Virus record (IMG/VR): IMGVR_UViG_3300017743_000084
Span: 1 to 28,472 of that record
Length of the DNA: 28,472 bases
Source of the DNA: a virus
Strand: one strand, 5' to 3'
Shown here: one piece after another, positions 7,956-16,536 of the stretch
Numbering within the stretch: the first letter of the stretch is position 1
Layout: the number at the start of each line of letters is the position of its first letter
Notes under the pieces: model-generated
What the model saw: the letters and a program-made list of their open reading frames with translations, nothing else
Database searches by the model: none
Told to the model about the DNA's origin: nothing
Program-made: the position numbers and the translations under genes

Positions 7956-9151
7956 TATTGTATAGGTATGCAGTTAGGTACTAATCTTCCGTTCTTTCTT
8001 TTCATTCCGTATTGTTCGTACCCTGCTTGACAAGGTTCTTTTAATTCGTGATACTCACAAGGCATATACCAAATCTGTCCTTCAAATTCGTGTTCGTGTG
8101 TTCCTTCGCATCCTAAATCTTCAGCTATTTCTTCTGCTTTCTCTTTTGATGAATATGCTAATCTATCATCTATAACCGCATAATCATCGTTTACTTTCAT
8201 TGATGCTAATTCTAGTTCCCCTAGTTCTTTTAGTTTAGATGCACTCCATCTTAAACCTGCTTTACCTCCCCATAATAAATATGAGATAGTTCCACACGCT
8301 TCATTGTCTCCTTCTTTATAATATTCTTCTGCTCTTGATAAATAAGAGTACATTCTTTTAATTGTTTCTTTGCTTATTGGTTTACCTTGTGCTAATTGTT
8401 GCGCCCTAATTTTGCCAACATCAGTAGCGCATTTATTCTTTACTTTCTTATTTAGATCGATACCTCTTTTCGCATTGTTCTTTACTCCACTAGGATAATC
8501 TCTATAAGATTCCATTATCGTTTTTTTTCCGCTTTTATATCTTTTGTCGTTTCTTATAATACCTTTTACTTCTGACAATAATTCTTCTGCTTCAGCTTCT
8601 ACATCTGCAAAGTCATTTATTTGTTCTTTAGGTCTTTCCATTTTATCAGCAAAGTAACCTTCTATGCTAAATCCTTTTACCTTTCCTGTCTTTACATACT
8701 CATTCCATATATCTTCATTGTTTACTTTTACCGCACCCATCCAAGTACCAACTGGTAAATCCATATCATACTTTCTTGACTTATCGTGTACTTCATCTTC
8801 AATAATCCAAGATTCTACTAAAGACAAACCTTGTATAGAATGTTGATGTTCTAAAGTTGAATTGTTTTGGTTGCCTTTTTGTAAATAAAGTTGGGATGCT
8901 TTTAATACTGTATTTTTAGAAAAGTATATATAATATTCATCTTCTCCGTTTTTTCGATATATCGGCTTGTTAGGTATTAATAAAGCTCCCAATAGAATAC
9001 GCTTCTCTTTGTCTATTTCAGCTAGTTTTATTTCTTGTTGATTTTTTAAAGCGACAAAATCTTCTTCTATTGCAGGATTCTCTACTATACTAATCGCTTC
9101 TATTCCTGAAATCTCTTGATCTTCGTCTAAAATTAATTCGACTATTCTCAT
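7955..9151 (-). CDS. Prohead maturation protease (XkdF-like, S78_2 family) with two C-terminal modules
   Basis: A 398-residue protein. Residues ~1-170 form the protease: IEAISIVENPAIEEDFVALK near the N-terminus is the XkdF signature, EHQH at 101-104 supplies the candidate catalytic His, and SWIIEDE at 114-120 followed by LPVGTWMGAVKV and GFSIEGYF is the conserved core containing the candidate nucleophile. Residues ~215-315 (DYPSGVKNNAKRGIDLN..., KCATDVGKIRAQQLAQGKPI, CGTISYLLWGGKAGLRWS) form a separate helical module seen in several phage proteins. The last ~25 residues (GYEQYGMKRKNGRLVPNCIP) are another recurrent tail. Role: cleavage of scaffold and capsid during maturation. It starts 3 bases after a late element and lies downstream of the tape measure, an unusual place. 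Confidence 0.8.
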   Translation of the reverse strand: MRIVELILDEDQEISGIEAISIVENPAIEEDFVALKNQQEIKLAEIDKEKRILLGALLIPNKPIYRKNGEDEYYIYFSKNTVLKASQLYLQKGNQNNSTLEHQHSIQGLSLVESWIIEDEVHDKSRKYDMDLPVGTWMGAVKVNNEDIWNEYVKTGKVKGFSIEGYFADKMERPKEQINDFADVEAEAEELLSEVKGIIRNDKRYKSGKKTIMESYRDYPSGVKNNAKRGIDLNKKVKNKCATDVGKIRAQQLAQGKPISKETIKRMYSYLSRAEEYYKEGDNEACGTISYLLWGGKAGLRWSASKLKELGELELASMKVNDDYAVIDDRLAYSSKEKAEEIAEDLGCEGTHEHEFEGQIWYMPCEYHELKEPCQAGYEQYGMKRKNGRLVPNCIPIQ

Positions 9152-9154
9152 AAT

Positions 9155-9184
9155 TATATATCGTTTATTAAATTAAATTTTGCA
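9155..9184 (-). promoter_or_regulatory. Late-gene bipartite element, copy 3
   Basis: Minus strand: TGCAAAAT, 13 bases, CGATATATA, 3 bases, ATG of the protease gene. It fills the whole 34-base gap between the tape-measure stop and the protease start. Extended box AAATGCAAAAT is identical to copy 4. Confidence 0.65.
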
Positions 9185-9185
9185 T

Positions 9186-11045
9186 TTATCCTATCGCTGC
9201 ACCTTTTACTATATTTCTATCTAATTCTTGAGCAGTTGAAACATCATTACTCACTACAAATGCTTTTACTGGTTGTTGTTGTTGTTCACCTATTGCTGTA
9301 GCTAATTGGTTTATTCCACCTGCTCCTACTACATTAAATGCAGGAGGAAGTGAACCTCCAGAAGGAGTTGCAACTTGCGGAACTTCTGCTGATGCACCAC
9401 CTATAGGAACTTTTGTTTTACTTACTGCTTTTTTAACGCTTCTAATAATTCCAATACCTTGAGCTATTGCTGCTGCTATTGTAATAATGTTTTGCGGAAA
9501 ACCAATTTTACTACTTTCTGATACGTTTTGTGCAGCATCAACACCTGCTTCTGCTACAGCTTTTGTTCCTTTAAAAGTTATTCTTTTAACATCTAATAAA
9601 GTTTCCTGTAATGCTAATGCTTGTTTTGCTATTAATAATGCTTTACCAACTCCTGATTCTGCATCTGCAAATTGACTAATAGCATCAAGTACCATTTGTT
9701 TATCTGTTATTTTTTGTTTCTCTATATTTCTTTCTTCTTCTGCTTGTATCTTTTTTGCTTCAATTAATTCATTACCAAGTTCTGTTTCTCTATTGTTTGC
9801 TTCTTGTATAAAGGCTAATCTTTCATTTTCTGCATCTGCAAACGCTTGTGTTCCTAAAGTATAAGCATCTCTTTTTGCTATTAACCTATCAAGTTCTTCT
9901 TGTTTTTCTATTTTTAAATTTTCTTGTTGTTTCTGTATTCTTAATACATCGTTTTCTATTTGTTCCGCATTGAAATCTCTTTCTACTTTTGCTCTTTCAG
10001 TTGCAGCATCTGTATTTGATTGCTCTAACTCTAGTTTTTCTCTTAATAAAGCATTTCTATTAGAATCTTGTTCTGACATAAATCCTGTAATCTGTGCTTC
10101 TATAGCTGCTTTTTCGTTTTTAGCTTCTTGTAAAGCTATCGCATTTGCATCATTACCATTCTTATCAAATTGCGCTTGAGCTGCTGTTAAAATAGCGGCT
10201 GCGTTTGCAAGCATCGCTTCTTTTTGTTGGTCTAATACAGCTTTTAAATCATTATTAGCTTGTATTCTTTCATCTATAGTTTTAAATTCATCGTCTCTTG
10301 TTTGTCTTAATAATTCAGCTTGTCTATCATAATCTTCTATAATACCTTGATTTAATACTCTTGCCTTTTCAGCTTCTTTATTTAATTTGACGTTTTCTTT
10401 ACCTGCTTTTATAGTTTCTTTTACATAGTTTCCTATAGTAGATGTAACTTCTTCAAAACTTTCATCTTGACCTGTAATTATATCAATACTTTCTCGACCT
10501 GCTTGTTTAAAATTTTCTACAGCATCTTTAAAATTACCTGTAAATAAATCTCCTATACCTTTTGCTACAAAACCTAATGTTTCAACTAATTGTTCAAATC
10601 TAACTACAACTCCATCCACTAAAGCATTACCAAAATCTTTAATAGTTTGTACTGGGTCTGTAAATAATGATTTAAATGCATTTACTATTCCTCCAACATT
10701 GTCAAATATAAAATTAAAGAAGTCATTGAAAGCTAAAGATAATACTTCAAATGTAGTAGAAAATATATCTGCTACTTTTTGATTTTGATTTAATACTTCT
10801 GTAAACTTTGCAAATGCAGCAACTATTAGTCCTATACCTAGAGCTTTTAATCCAGTACCTATTTTCTTAACCCCACCTGCGGTTTTATCAGATGCTTTTT
10901 CTACATCCTGTAAACCTTGTTTAGTGTCTTTGTTACCTTCAGCAACTTCTTTGTTTAGCTTTTGTATTTCTTTTTTTAGATCAGCTATTTCTTTTACTGC
11001 TTTGTCAGTTTTAGCTTCTAAATCTACTACTATTTTCTTTGCCAT
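9186..11045 (-). CDS. Tail tape-measure protein
   Basis: A 619-residue protein. Layout: an N-terminal coiled coil (residues ~1-55, DLKKEIQKLNKEVAEGNKD), a hydrophobic Gly/Ala-rich stretch (KKIGTGLKALGIGLIVAAFA), an amphipathic FNDFFNFIFDNVGG region, then a long Glu/Ala/Gln/Lys-rich coiled coil (~225-450), further hydrophobic helices (FPQNIITIAAAIAQGIGII) and a disordered C-terminus with QQQQ. This composition and position inside the tail module fit a tape measure that sets tail length and is threaded through the tube. At ~1.5 A per residue in helix, it suggests a siphophage tail of about 90 nm (rough inference). The gene start overlaps the 48-codon gene upstream by 16 bases. Confidence 0.85.
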   Translation of the reverse strand: MAKKIVVDLEAKTDKAVKEIADLKKEIQKLNKEVAEGNKDTKQGLQDVEKASDKTAGGVKKIGTGLKALGIGLIVAAFAKFTEVLNQNQKVADIFSTTFEVLSLAFNDFFNFIFDNVGGIVNAFKSLFTDPVQTIKDFGNALVDGVVVRFEQLVETLGFVAKGIGDLFTGNFKDAVENFKQAGRESIDIITGQDESFEEVTSTIGNYVKETIKAGKENVKLNKEAEKARVLNQGIIEDYDRQAELLRQTRDDEFKTIDERIQANNDLKAVLDQQKEAMLANAAAILTAAQAQFDKNGNDANAIALQEAKNEKAAIEAQITGFMSEQDSNRNALLREKLELEQSNTDAATERAKVERDFNAEQIENDVLRIQKQQENLKIEKQEELDRLIAKRDAYTLGTQAFADAENERLAFIQEANNRETELGNELIEAKKIQAEEERNIEKQKITDKQMVLDAISQFADAESGVGKALLIAKQALALQETLLDVKRITFKGTKAVAEAGVDAAQNVSESSKIGFPQNIITIAAAIAQGIGIIRSVKKAVSKTKVPIGGASAEVPQVATPSGGSLPPAFNVVGAGGINQLATAIGEQQQQPVKAFVVSNDVSTAQELDRNIVKGAAIG

Positions 11046-11176
11046 TTTACTTCGTTTTTAATTTGTTTAACACCTTCTGTAAATGTTTCTGGTAATTTAT
11101 ATTTACCCTGCGCTATTTTAATTCTTTCAGTTTCGCCATTCGCTACTTGTAATAATTCTATTATATTTTGTAACAT
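11030..11176 (-). CDS. 48-residue protein between tail protein and tape measure
   Basis: Too short for the usual cut-off. ATG 11176-11174 overlaps the TAA of the 685-residue tail gene (TAATG) and the frame ends at TAG 11032-11030, 16 bases inside the tape-measure gene. The product (MLQNIIELLQVANGETERIK..., ending EVKWQRK) has no recognised domain. The restart-type overlap on one side and overlap with the tape measure on the other argue that it is translated. It may help couple or dose tape-measure expression, or be a small tail component. Confidence 0.55.
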   Translation of the reverse strand: MLQNIIELLQVANGETERIKIAQGKYKLPETFTEGVKQIKNEVKWQRK

Positions 11177-13233
11177 TATACTATATTTAATAATTCAATA
11201 TCAGATTCTCCTGTACCTAAATTTGTTGTTATACTATTTATTCTATATTCTTGATTACCTAATACAAACTTGTCTGCTAGCGTATAAGTTCTTAATATCT
11301 TTAATGGCAAAAATGCTTTTAACTTTATTAATCTTCTTTTAGAATTAAATACATCTTGTATATAGTTCTTATATAAATCATCAAACAAAGTACCATCGAA
11401 GTTTTCACTAGGCGACCATTCATTAGTTTCTAATCCAAAATGTAAAACTGTATCGTCTGTACTTGCGCTTAATGATACTGAATTACTAGGTATATAATAT
11501 CCTGTATATCCTGTTTCTGGTATTTCTACTTTATTTGATGCGTCTGTTAAAAATGATATACTTCTAGGACTCGAGTTATTATATATAGAATAAAATAATA
11601 ATGGTTCGCCTTTTATAGGTTGTTCATTTTCATCTATCATATAACCTACTTGTACATTTTGTGGTGTCCCACCTGTTCCGTCTGGTAATCTCTCAAATTG
11701 CATATGTTCAAAAGGTACTTCTACTTTATATGTACCTCCATCTAATGCTTCATTATTATTATACTCTATTGAACCCCATTCTCTATTTGTTAATTGATTA
11801 AATACTGATGCTAATAATGATTTTGTGCCTTTAAACTTAAAAGATATTTCTTTATATGGTAATGCTACATTTACTTGTTTCTCGGACATATCTACATATT
11901 CGTCTATTGTAAAGTTTGTACCGCTTGCATAAAAATTATCTAATGTTTGTACTTTTATTGTACCATCATCTTCTGTAAATGCAGTTAAATTGAATAACTT
12001 AAATAGACCAGTTAAAAAATCTATAACTTTTATTTCTGGTACATTTTTAGTAGGGTTGAATTGTATAACCTCTGTTATTTCTGCTATGGCTGCATCAATA
12101 GTTTGTTCTGTAGGAGAGCTAGGTGTTATATCTACAAAACCTAAAGTAAATGTATTGAATGTTACTGATTCTGTACCTCTTACAAATACAGTTAAATCTC
12201 CATCTTCTATTGACCCTGTAAAAGTTATATCTAAAGAACTTTGGTCTCCACTTATACCTACTATAGATGTCAATAAAGCACCATCTCTATAAATTAATAC
12301 ATCATACAAAATAGATGCATCACTCATAACTGTTGTTAAAGATATATTTGTAATTTTTCTTTCAACAACAATAACATTATTAATAGGTGTAGTAGATACA
12401 TATACAGGACTAATTGTTATTGAAAAATCTGTTACTTGTGATGTAAATTCTTGATCATCTTGTATTAAATTGCCTTTTTTTCTTTGCATCCATAAATATA
12501 AATTATGATACCTAGTATTAGATGTATTAAAAAAATCTGTACTAAAAGATAAACTTGGGTATGTGGCTTCTATTGCTTTTATTATAACGTGAACTCTTAT
12601 AGCATATTTTAAATCACTCCACAAAACTCCGTGATGATGCGTGCCACTTCCTGTATGATAAGCTAAATTAGGTGTGTTTGCAACGTGAGTAGATGAATCG
12701 TAATATAATCTTTGTGAATGTGATATTAAAGGTGTTATAATTGAATCTGTATATGTTATGCTATCTACTGTTTTATCATATCCGTTTTGTAATCTTAATC
12801 TGACTTCTGTATTAGAATAATCTATAGTAAAATTATCATCTAACCAAGATAGTGCGTCTAACTTATCTTCTCCAATAACATCTTTTAAATCTACTGTATT
12901 ACCAAAGAAAGTAACTCTATATGCGTAAGGTTTATTGTCACGCATATCTACTCCTTCTAACTTGATCTTGCCTTTCTCAAATGGTAAATAATTAAGCTCA
13001 ATAGTTGCAGATTTTTTTGTTCTAGCGTCAAACCCAGTAGTTATGTTAAAGTCGTAGTAATGTTTAAATATTTTATTGTTGTCTTTAGATGCAGGTAATG
13101 AGAACGTCTTTGTAAAATTTGTAAAGATTTTACCTATGTCTCTTACATTTTGTATTGTTTGTGTAAGCGAAACAGATTCGTCTTTGAACATATCCATTCT
13201 TTGATTCTCTATGTAGAGTTGTATATTCTGCAT
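11176..13233 (-). CDS. Large tail protein (baseplate/tail-tip region, unknown)
   Basis: A 685-residue, beta-rich protein with mixed aromatic and Thr/Ser content. The N-terminus (DESVSLTQTIQNVRDIGKIFTNFTKTFSLPASKDNNKIF) has an LxxTIxNxxD and TNFTKTFSLPAS signature seen in large proteins of Bacteroidota phages. The middle carries immunoglobulin-like beta repeats (ISLTTVMSDASILYDVLIY, SLDITFTGSIEDGDLTVFV). The C-terminus (LRTYTLADKFVLGNQEYRIN, TTNLGTGESDIELLNIV) is like the wedge of distal-tail or tail-hub proteins. It shares its first base with the next upstream stop (TAATG) and is followed by the tape measure. Distal tail or tail-tip function is inferred from size and position. Confidence 0.6.
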   Translation of the reverse strand: MQNIQLYIENQRMDMFKDESVSLTQTIQNVRDIGKIFTNFTKTFSLPASKDNNKIFKHYYDFNITTGFDARTKKSATIELNYLPFEKGKIKLEGVDMRDNKPYAYRVTFFGNTVDLKDVIGEDKLDALSWLDDNFTIDYSNTEVRLRLQNGYDKTVDSITYTDSIITPLISHSQRLYYDSSTHVANTPNLAYHTGSGTHHHGVLWSDLKYAIRVHVIIKAIEATYPSLSFSTDFFNTSNTRYHNLYLWMQRKKGNLIQDDQEFTSQVTDFSITISPVYVSTTPINNVIVVERKITNISLTTVMSDASILYDVLIYRDGALLTSIVGISGDQSSLDITFTGSIEDGDLTVFVRGTESVTFNTFTLGFVDITPSSPTEQTIDAAIAEITEVIQFNPTKNVPEIKVIDFLTGLFKLFNLTAFTEDDGTIKVQTLDNFYASGTNFTIDEYVDMSEKQVNVALPYKEISFKFKGTKSLLASVFNQLTNREWGSIEYNNNEALDGGTYKVEVPFEHMQFERLPDGTGGTPQNVQVGYMIDENEQPIKGEPLLFYSIYNNSSPRSISFLTDASNKVEIPETGYTGYYIPSNSVSLSASTDDTVLHFGLETNEWSPSENFDGTLFDDLYKNYIQDVFNSKRRLIKLKAFLPLKILRTYTLADKFVLGNQEYRINSITTNLGTGESDIELLNIV

Positions 13234-14597
13234 TATCTAATGTCGTTTACTTTATTAAAAGCATAGCTAAAGTCAAATGTATAGTTTATGAGTTTGTCGT
13301 TTAATGATGTTTTAAACTGTAATGATTTTGTGTCTAGTATAATTGGTTTAACTTCTGTTCCATCATATACCCATACTTGTTCACTCAACATTAATTGTTT
13401 TATTACTTCGTTAAATGATTCATCTATAAAACCTGTATTCATCTGTATCTTTTCTTTGCCTGTAACTTGAAACTGTCTTACTGAATGTTTTTCTTTATTA
13501 TATGTAGGGTCATTTACAAAATCCATTAGATTACGCTTATAGCTTTCAGAATTGCTATCCATACTAATCATTGACTTTTTATGAAAAGGCATTATTTGTA
13601 AAGCACCAAACTTGTTATAAAATACTACATCTAGAAAATCATATTTAGGTTCGCATACTTCTTCTAATGTTATTGTAACACTTTGTGTATAGTTAGATTT
13701 AGTTGTTGATATTGTTATTACATCTCCTGTATTAAGATCAGTAGTAGGCGTTAATCTAATGTAAACTATTTTATCTTCTGAAACATTTGTGTCGCCTATT
13801 GTTATAGGAGTTAATACATTAGACCAATTAACATCATACAAGTTCCAAAACTCGTCTACTTGATTCCAGAATACATCTGCATCTCCGCCTGTTGTAAATG
13901 CAACAGTACCTTCTGCTTCTGCAAATACTGGAAATACTATATCTCTACCTTTCTTAAAATATATCTTTGTATTTGATTGTAAATATTGAGGTGTGTAGTT
14001 TCCTGTATCTGCAATAGTATAACTATCTCCTGATTCTATAAAGTTTGTAGCTCTTACTGCTAGTTGTGTATCGCTATCTATTCCTGTTACTATTGTAGTT
14101 GTTGTATCAGTTGTATTTGTTATTGTATCTCCTACACTTACTGTCTTTGTAAATGTTTGAGTTGAATCTATAAGTTTGTAAGCTGTCGTTCCTGTAGCTG
14201 TTGAGCTTATTTTTGTTACAGCAGGATTTGTACTTGTTCTAGGATTTACTCCATCTTCGAAATATCCATATCCATCAAATGCTAAAAAATCATAGTTCTG
14301 CGTTTCACTTCCACTTGTTTTAGTAAGTGTTATATCTGCTTCTACCCACACTCCATCAATAGAGTATGCGCCATATTCTGTTATAAGATAATCTCTAATT
14401 AATTCTGTTACTTCATATATTACATAATTGTTTGTTCCTATAACATCTTTGCTTATTGTATAAGTTGCTGATGCAGGTTTGTCTGTTGTAAATGTTCCTG
14501 AATATATATACAAGCTCATTGATGCAGAACTTAATGTACCTGATACAGGTTCTACTTTTATGTAATATGGACTTCTTGCGTTTATTATTGTACTCAT
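13233..14597 (-). CDS. Tail structural protein, unknown family
   Basis: A 454-residue beta-rich protein. The N-terminal ~120 residues (INARSPYYIKVEPVSGTLSSASMSLYIYSGTF, NNYVIYEVTELIRDYL) look like a beta-sandwich module, followed by Thr-rich linkers (TNTTDTTTTIVTGIDSDTQL) and a C-terminal globular part (RRNLMDFVNDPTYNKEKHSVRQF in essence, VWVYDGTEVKPIILDTKSLQ). No catalytic motif. The ending NYTFDFSYAFNKVNDIR suggests a ring-forming or interface strand. It overlaps its neighbours by 1-4 bases and lies between the tail-completion gene and the larger tail-tip gene, so a tail tip or adsorption-apparatus role is likely. Confidence 0.55.
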   Translation of the reverse strand: MSTIINARSPYYIKVEPVSGTLSSASMSLYIYSGTFTTDKPASATYTISKDVIGTNNYVIYEVTELIRDYLITEYGAYSIDGVWVEADITLTKTSGSETQNYDFLAFDGYGYFEDGVNPRTSTNPAVTKISSTATGTTAYKLIDSTQTFTKTVSVGDTITNTTDTTTTIVTGIDSDTQLAVRATNFIESGDSYTIADTGNYTPQYLQSNTKIYFKKGRDIVFPVFAEAEGTVAFTTGGDADVFWNQVDEFWNLYDVNWSNVLTPITIGDTNVSEDKIVYIRLTPTTDLNTGDVITISTTKSNYTQSVTITLEEVCEPKYDFLDVVFYNKFGALQIMPFHKKSMISMDSNSESYKRNLMDFVNDPTYNKEKHSVRQFQVTGKEKIQMNTGFIDESFNEVIKQLMLSEQVWVYDGTEVKPIILDTKSLQFKTSLNDKLINYTFDFSYAFNKVNDIR

Positions 14598-15127
14598 TCT
14601 ATATTATTTTCTATGTCTTTTACAAATCCTATTCTTAATTCTGGAGGTAAATCGTTAAATGCTTTTTCAAAAGGTTTAGTAAAAAACATACTTGCTCTAA
14701 TACCTTTACTATAAATACTTCTTGTTATTAAGTATGCTAAACTTTTTCTAGGTATAAACCTACCTTTCTTATCTCTTATGCTTTTATTAAACACATTCTT
14801 TTTAACCATCCATTTATCTATGCTCTTTCTAAATTTATCTCCCTGTCCTGCAAAACTTCCTGTACCAAATTTATAAGGACTTTCTGCTGTAGCTTCATCT
14901 GCATAATAAGAGTTTTTACCTCTAACACCTTTATCTTGGAATTCTCCATAATCAAGCATCTCAAACAATATTCTTAATCCATCATCTTTTGGAACATACT
15001 TGATAGAGTTATATAATTTTTTTGATGTATTCTTGCCTTTCTTTGTTAAGTTAGTACGAGATTGTTTTACTACATACTTTGCAAATTTTTCTAATATGTC
15101 TCTAGTTTCTTTTAAATTCATTAACAA
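14594..15127 (-). CDS. Tail-completion protein (HK97 gp10-like)
   Basis: A 177-residue basic protein. The N-terminal helix (ETRDILEKFAKYVVKQSRTNL) followed by LYNSIKYVPKDDGLRILFEM, YGEFQDKGVRG and, near the end, SMFFTKPFEKAFNDL is the layout of HK97 gp10-like proteins, which sit at the head-tail junction or help tail completion. The phrase YGEFQDKGVRGK (a Y..F...G.RG turn) is the part I find most diagnostic. It overlaps both the upstream tail-terminator gene (7 bases) and the downstream tail gene (ATGA). The first Met (MLMNLKE) has an alternative at residue 3; the upstream one is given. Confidence 0.65.
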   Translation of the reverse strand: MLMNLKETRDILEKFAKYVVKQSRTNLTKKGKNTSKKLYNSIKYVPKDDGLRILFEMLDYGEFQDKGVRGKNSYYADEATAESPYKFGTGSFAGQGDKFRKSIDKWMVKKNVFNKSIRDKKGRFIPRKSLAYLITRSIYSKGIRASMFFTKPFEKAFNDLPPELRIGFVKDIENNIE

Positions 15128-15591
15128 ACGCTTATATCATTTTCTATTAGTATATCCATTGTACAAGCCCATCCTGCTAATTGATTTTCAAATCTTTCAT
15201 AAAAAGGTTCACAAGTAGGGTCTCCTTCCATTTGATATTTGTCTCTATATAAATTACCTCTTTTAAGTAATTGTATTAATCTGTTCTGTACAGCTAATTG
15301 AGAATTAAGTATATCTTGCTCATTGTCGTTACCTACAAATATGTCTGTAGTTGCTTCTTTGTCTATATCAACTATATCCATTGACATAACAGTTATGTTA
15401 AAACTTAATACTTGCTCTTGAGCTGTAACACTATTTACGATTATATGCGATAAAGGAAATATAGTTTGTTTAGATAAATCTACTTTAGTAATATCTCCTG
15501 TTGTTACCGTATTGACATTTATGTCGTTTAGTAACTGGTCTTTTATTGTTTCAGTTAGTTGATAAAACCCTCTTATTCCTTGATTGCTCAT
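15121..15591 (-). CDS. Tail terminator-like protein
   Basis: A 156-residue protein with an N-terminal amphipathic helix (GFYQLTETIKDQLLNDINVN), a central beta sheet (IFPLSHIIVNSVTAQEQVLSFNITVMSMDIVD) and a helical C-terminal half (QLAVQNRLIQLLKRGNLYRD) ending in a strand with ACTMDILIENDISVC. This alpha/beta layout, and position directly before an HK97 gp10-like gene, matches the tail terminator that caps the tube after tape-measure-set elongation. Its ATG overlaps the TGA of the -1 frame of the upstream chaperone gene (ATGA at 15591-15588), which is independent support for that -1 frame being translated. Confidence 0.6.
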   Translation of the reverse strand: MSNQGIRGFYQLTETIKDQLLNDINVNTVTTGDITKVDLSKQTIFPLSHIIVNSVTAQEQVLSFNITVMSMDIVDIDKEATTDIFVGNDNEQDILNSQLAVQNRLIQLLKRGNLYRDKYQMEGDPTCEPFYERFENQLAGWACTMDILIENDISVC

Positions 15592-16324
15592 TTAATTTTA
15601 TTTTTTATTTGTCTTGCTTCTGTGTCTGCTTTATCTTTCATAAACGATAGCATATATAAACATTCGTGTAAATTTAATTTAGTGATATGTTTAACTCTTG
15701 TAATATCCCCTTGAGAGAGTGCGTAAATTGATTGATACCAACCCCACTTTGTCGCAAACTGTCCTGTAGATGTGAGTTCGTTACCTCCTCCTGCTCCAAA
15801 TAATTCATCATAACTTTCGACAAGTCGATTCCTAAACGGTAAAAAAAAAGCATACTACTTAATACTGCATCCATTGGCATATCCTTCATTATGTCTTGAT
15901 CTTTTGCCTTATACTCCTCTATTGTATATTTGTCTTTTAGTTTGTTTGTAATAGGTCGATATAGAACAGCCATAGCATATTCCATAGATTCCCATTTAGA
16001 CAAATAGTTATCTAAATCGACATACTCTCCTAAACTCATATTGTCTAGGTTAGGTATAAAACCATATTCTATTCCATTCATTTTAAACTTCTGTACTAGG
16101 TTTGGTTTCTTCTCAAACATATCTGCAAGTATAGATGTTATTCTATTTACATCAGTAGCTCTCATTTTCATAGCATCTCCTAACTTTATACCACAAAATA
16201 TCTCCATCATTTTAGAAGCTAAAAAAGATTCATTCTCGTTCTGTTCTTGTATTTTTAAGAACTTCTGATATTGCCTTAAAGTGATTTCTGACAAATAATT
16301 AGGTATCGTAACTTTAACTCTCAT
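15588..16324 (-). CDS. Tail assembly chaperone, -1 frameshift product (gpGT-like, 245 residues)
   Basis: Predicted fusion made when ribosomes slip back one base at T_TTT_TTT (15848-15842) in a run of nine T. Frame 0 supplies 161 residues and the -1 frame (15842 to TGA 15590-15588) supplies 84 more, including LFGAGGGNELTSTGQFATKW, GWYQSIYALSQGDITRVKHI and a helical end (FMKDKADTEARQIKNKIK). The -1 frame has no ATG between its upstream in-frame TAG and the first Met deep inside the domain, so it can be reached only by frameshifting. It ends exactly at the next gene with an ATGA overlap. This is the architecture of lambda gpG/gpGT and of many siphophages, where the T part binds the tape measure. 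Alternative: a sequencing indel in the homopolymer, which would make the fusion the only product. Confidence 0.75.
15674..16324 (-). CDS. Tail assembly chaperone, short form (gpG-like, 216 residues)
   Basis: Frame-0 product. The start is ATG 16324-16322 (MRVKVTIPNYLSEITLRQYQ), not the upstream ATG at 16405: the longer frame would translate the terminator hairpin at 16364-16396 and the late element, whereas ATG 16324 lies exactly 3 bases after CGATATATA. The protein is helical, with MMEIFCGIKLGDAMKMRATD and WESMEYAMAVLYRPIT. The last ~57 residues after the T run (YRLGIDLSKVMMNYLEQ...) use frame 0 and end at TAA 15676-15674. In siphophages the short form is made in excess over the frameshifted form. 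It is the first gene of the tail module. Confidence 0.7.
   Translation of the reverse strand: MRVKVTIPNYLSEITLRQYQKFLKIQEQNENESFLASKMMEIFCGIKLGDAMKMRATDVNRITSILADMFEKKPNLVQKFKMNGIEYGFIPNLDNMSLGEYVDLDNYLSKWESMEYAMAVLYRPITNKLKDKYTIEEYKAKDQDIMKDMPMDAVLSSMLFFYRLGIDLSKVMMNYLEQEEVTNSHLQDSLRQSGVGINQFTHSLKGILQELNISLN
15841..15849 (-). promoter_or_regulatory. Slippery sequence for programmed -1 frameshift
   Basis: Nine T on the minus strand. In frame 0 the codons are CTT TTT TTT TAC, so the classic X_XXY_YYZ heptamer T_TTT_TTT occupies 15848-15842. Slipping by -1 makes the next codon TTA and opens the conserved chaperone C-terminus. Confidence 0.75.
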
Positions 16325-16327
16325 ATA

Positions 16328-16357
16328 TATATATCGAAAATTAAAAGCGATTTTAGA
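16328..16357 (-). promoter_or_regulatory. Late-gene bipartite element, copy 2
   Basis: Minus strand: TCTAAAAT, 13 bases, CGATATATA, 3 bases, ATG of the tail chaperone. It lies just after the terminator at 16364-16396, so it would be the first late signal for the tail module. Confidence 0.65.
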
Positions 16358-16363
16358 ATAATA

Positions 16364-16396
16364 CAAAAAAAAAGGAGATCCCTTTCGAGACCTCCT
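16364..16396 (-). terminator. Intrinsic terminator closing the small-gene cassette
   Basis: Minus strand: AGGAGGTCTC, GAAA tetraloop, GGGATCTCCT (10 bp with two G-T pairs), then a run of nine T ending in TTTG. Separates the tiny-gene cassette from the tail module. Confidence 0.9.
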
Positions 16397-16428
16397 ATCA
16401 ACCAACTAATAACAACTAACCTAAAAAA

Positions 16429-16536
16429 CTAAACGAGTTGGATTGTAAATATTAAAGTGAACACTATAGCACAAAGATAAATAAATGTCTTTACAAATGC
16501 ATCACTTAATATAATTTTTTCTATAAACTTTTTCAT
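16429..16536 (-). CDS. 35-residue single-pass membrane peptide
   Basis: Short gene starting at ATG 16536-16534, overlapping the TGA of the 77-residue gene (ATGA), and ending at TAG 16431-16429, 33 bases before the terminator. A charged N-terminus (MKKFIEKIILSD) is followed by one hydrophobic segment of ~20 residues (FVKTFIYLCAIVFTLIFTIQ). Function unknown. In a cassette of early tiny genes such a peptide could act on the host membrane (superinfection exclusion or similar), but there is no direct evidence. Confidence 0.55.
   Translation of the reverse strand: MKKFIEKIILSDAFVKTFIYLCAIVFTLIFTIQLV

Noticed and set aside
16325-16405. Upstream start of the tail chaperone at 16405
   Set aside because: It would translate the terminator hairpin and the late element; ATG 16324 lies at the fixed 3-base distance from CGATATATA.
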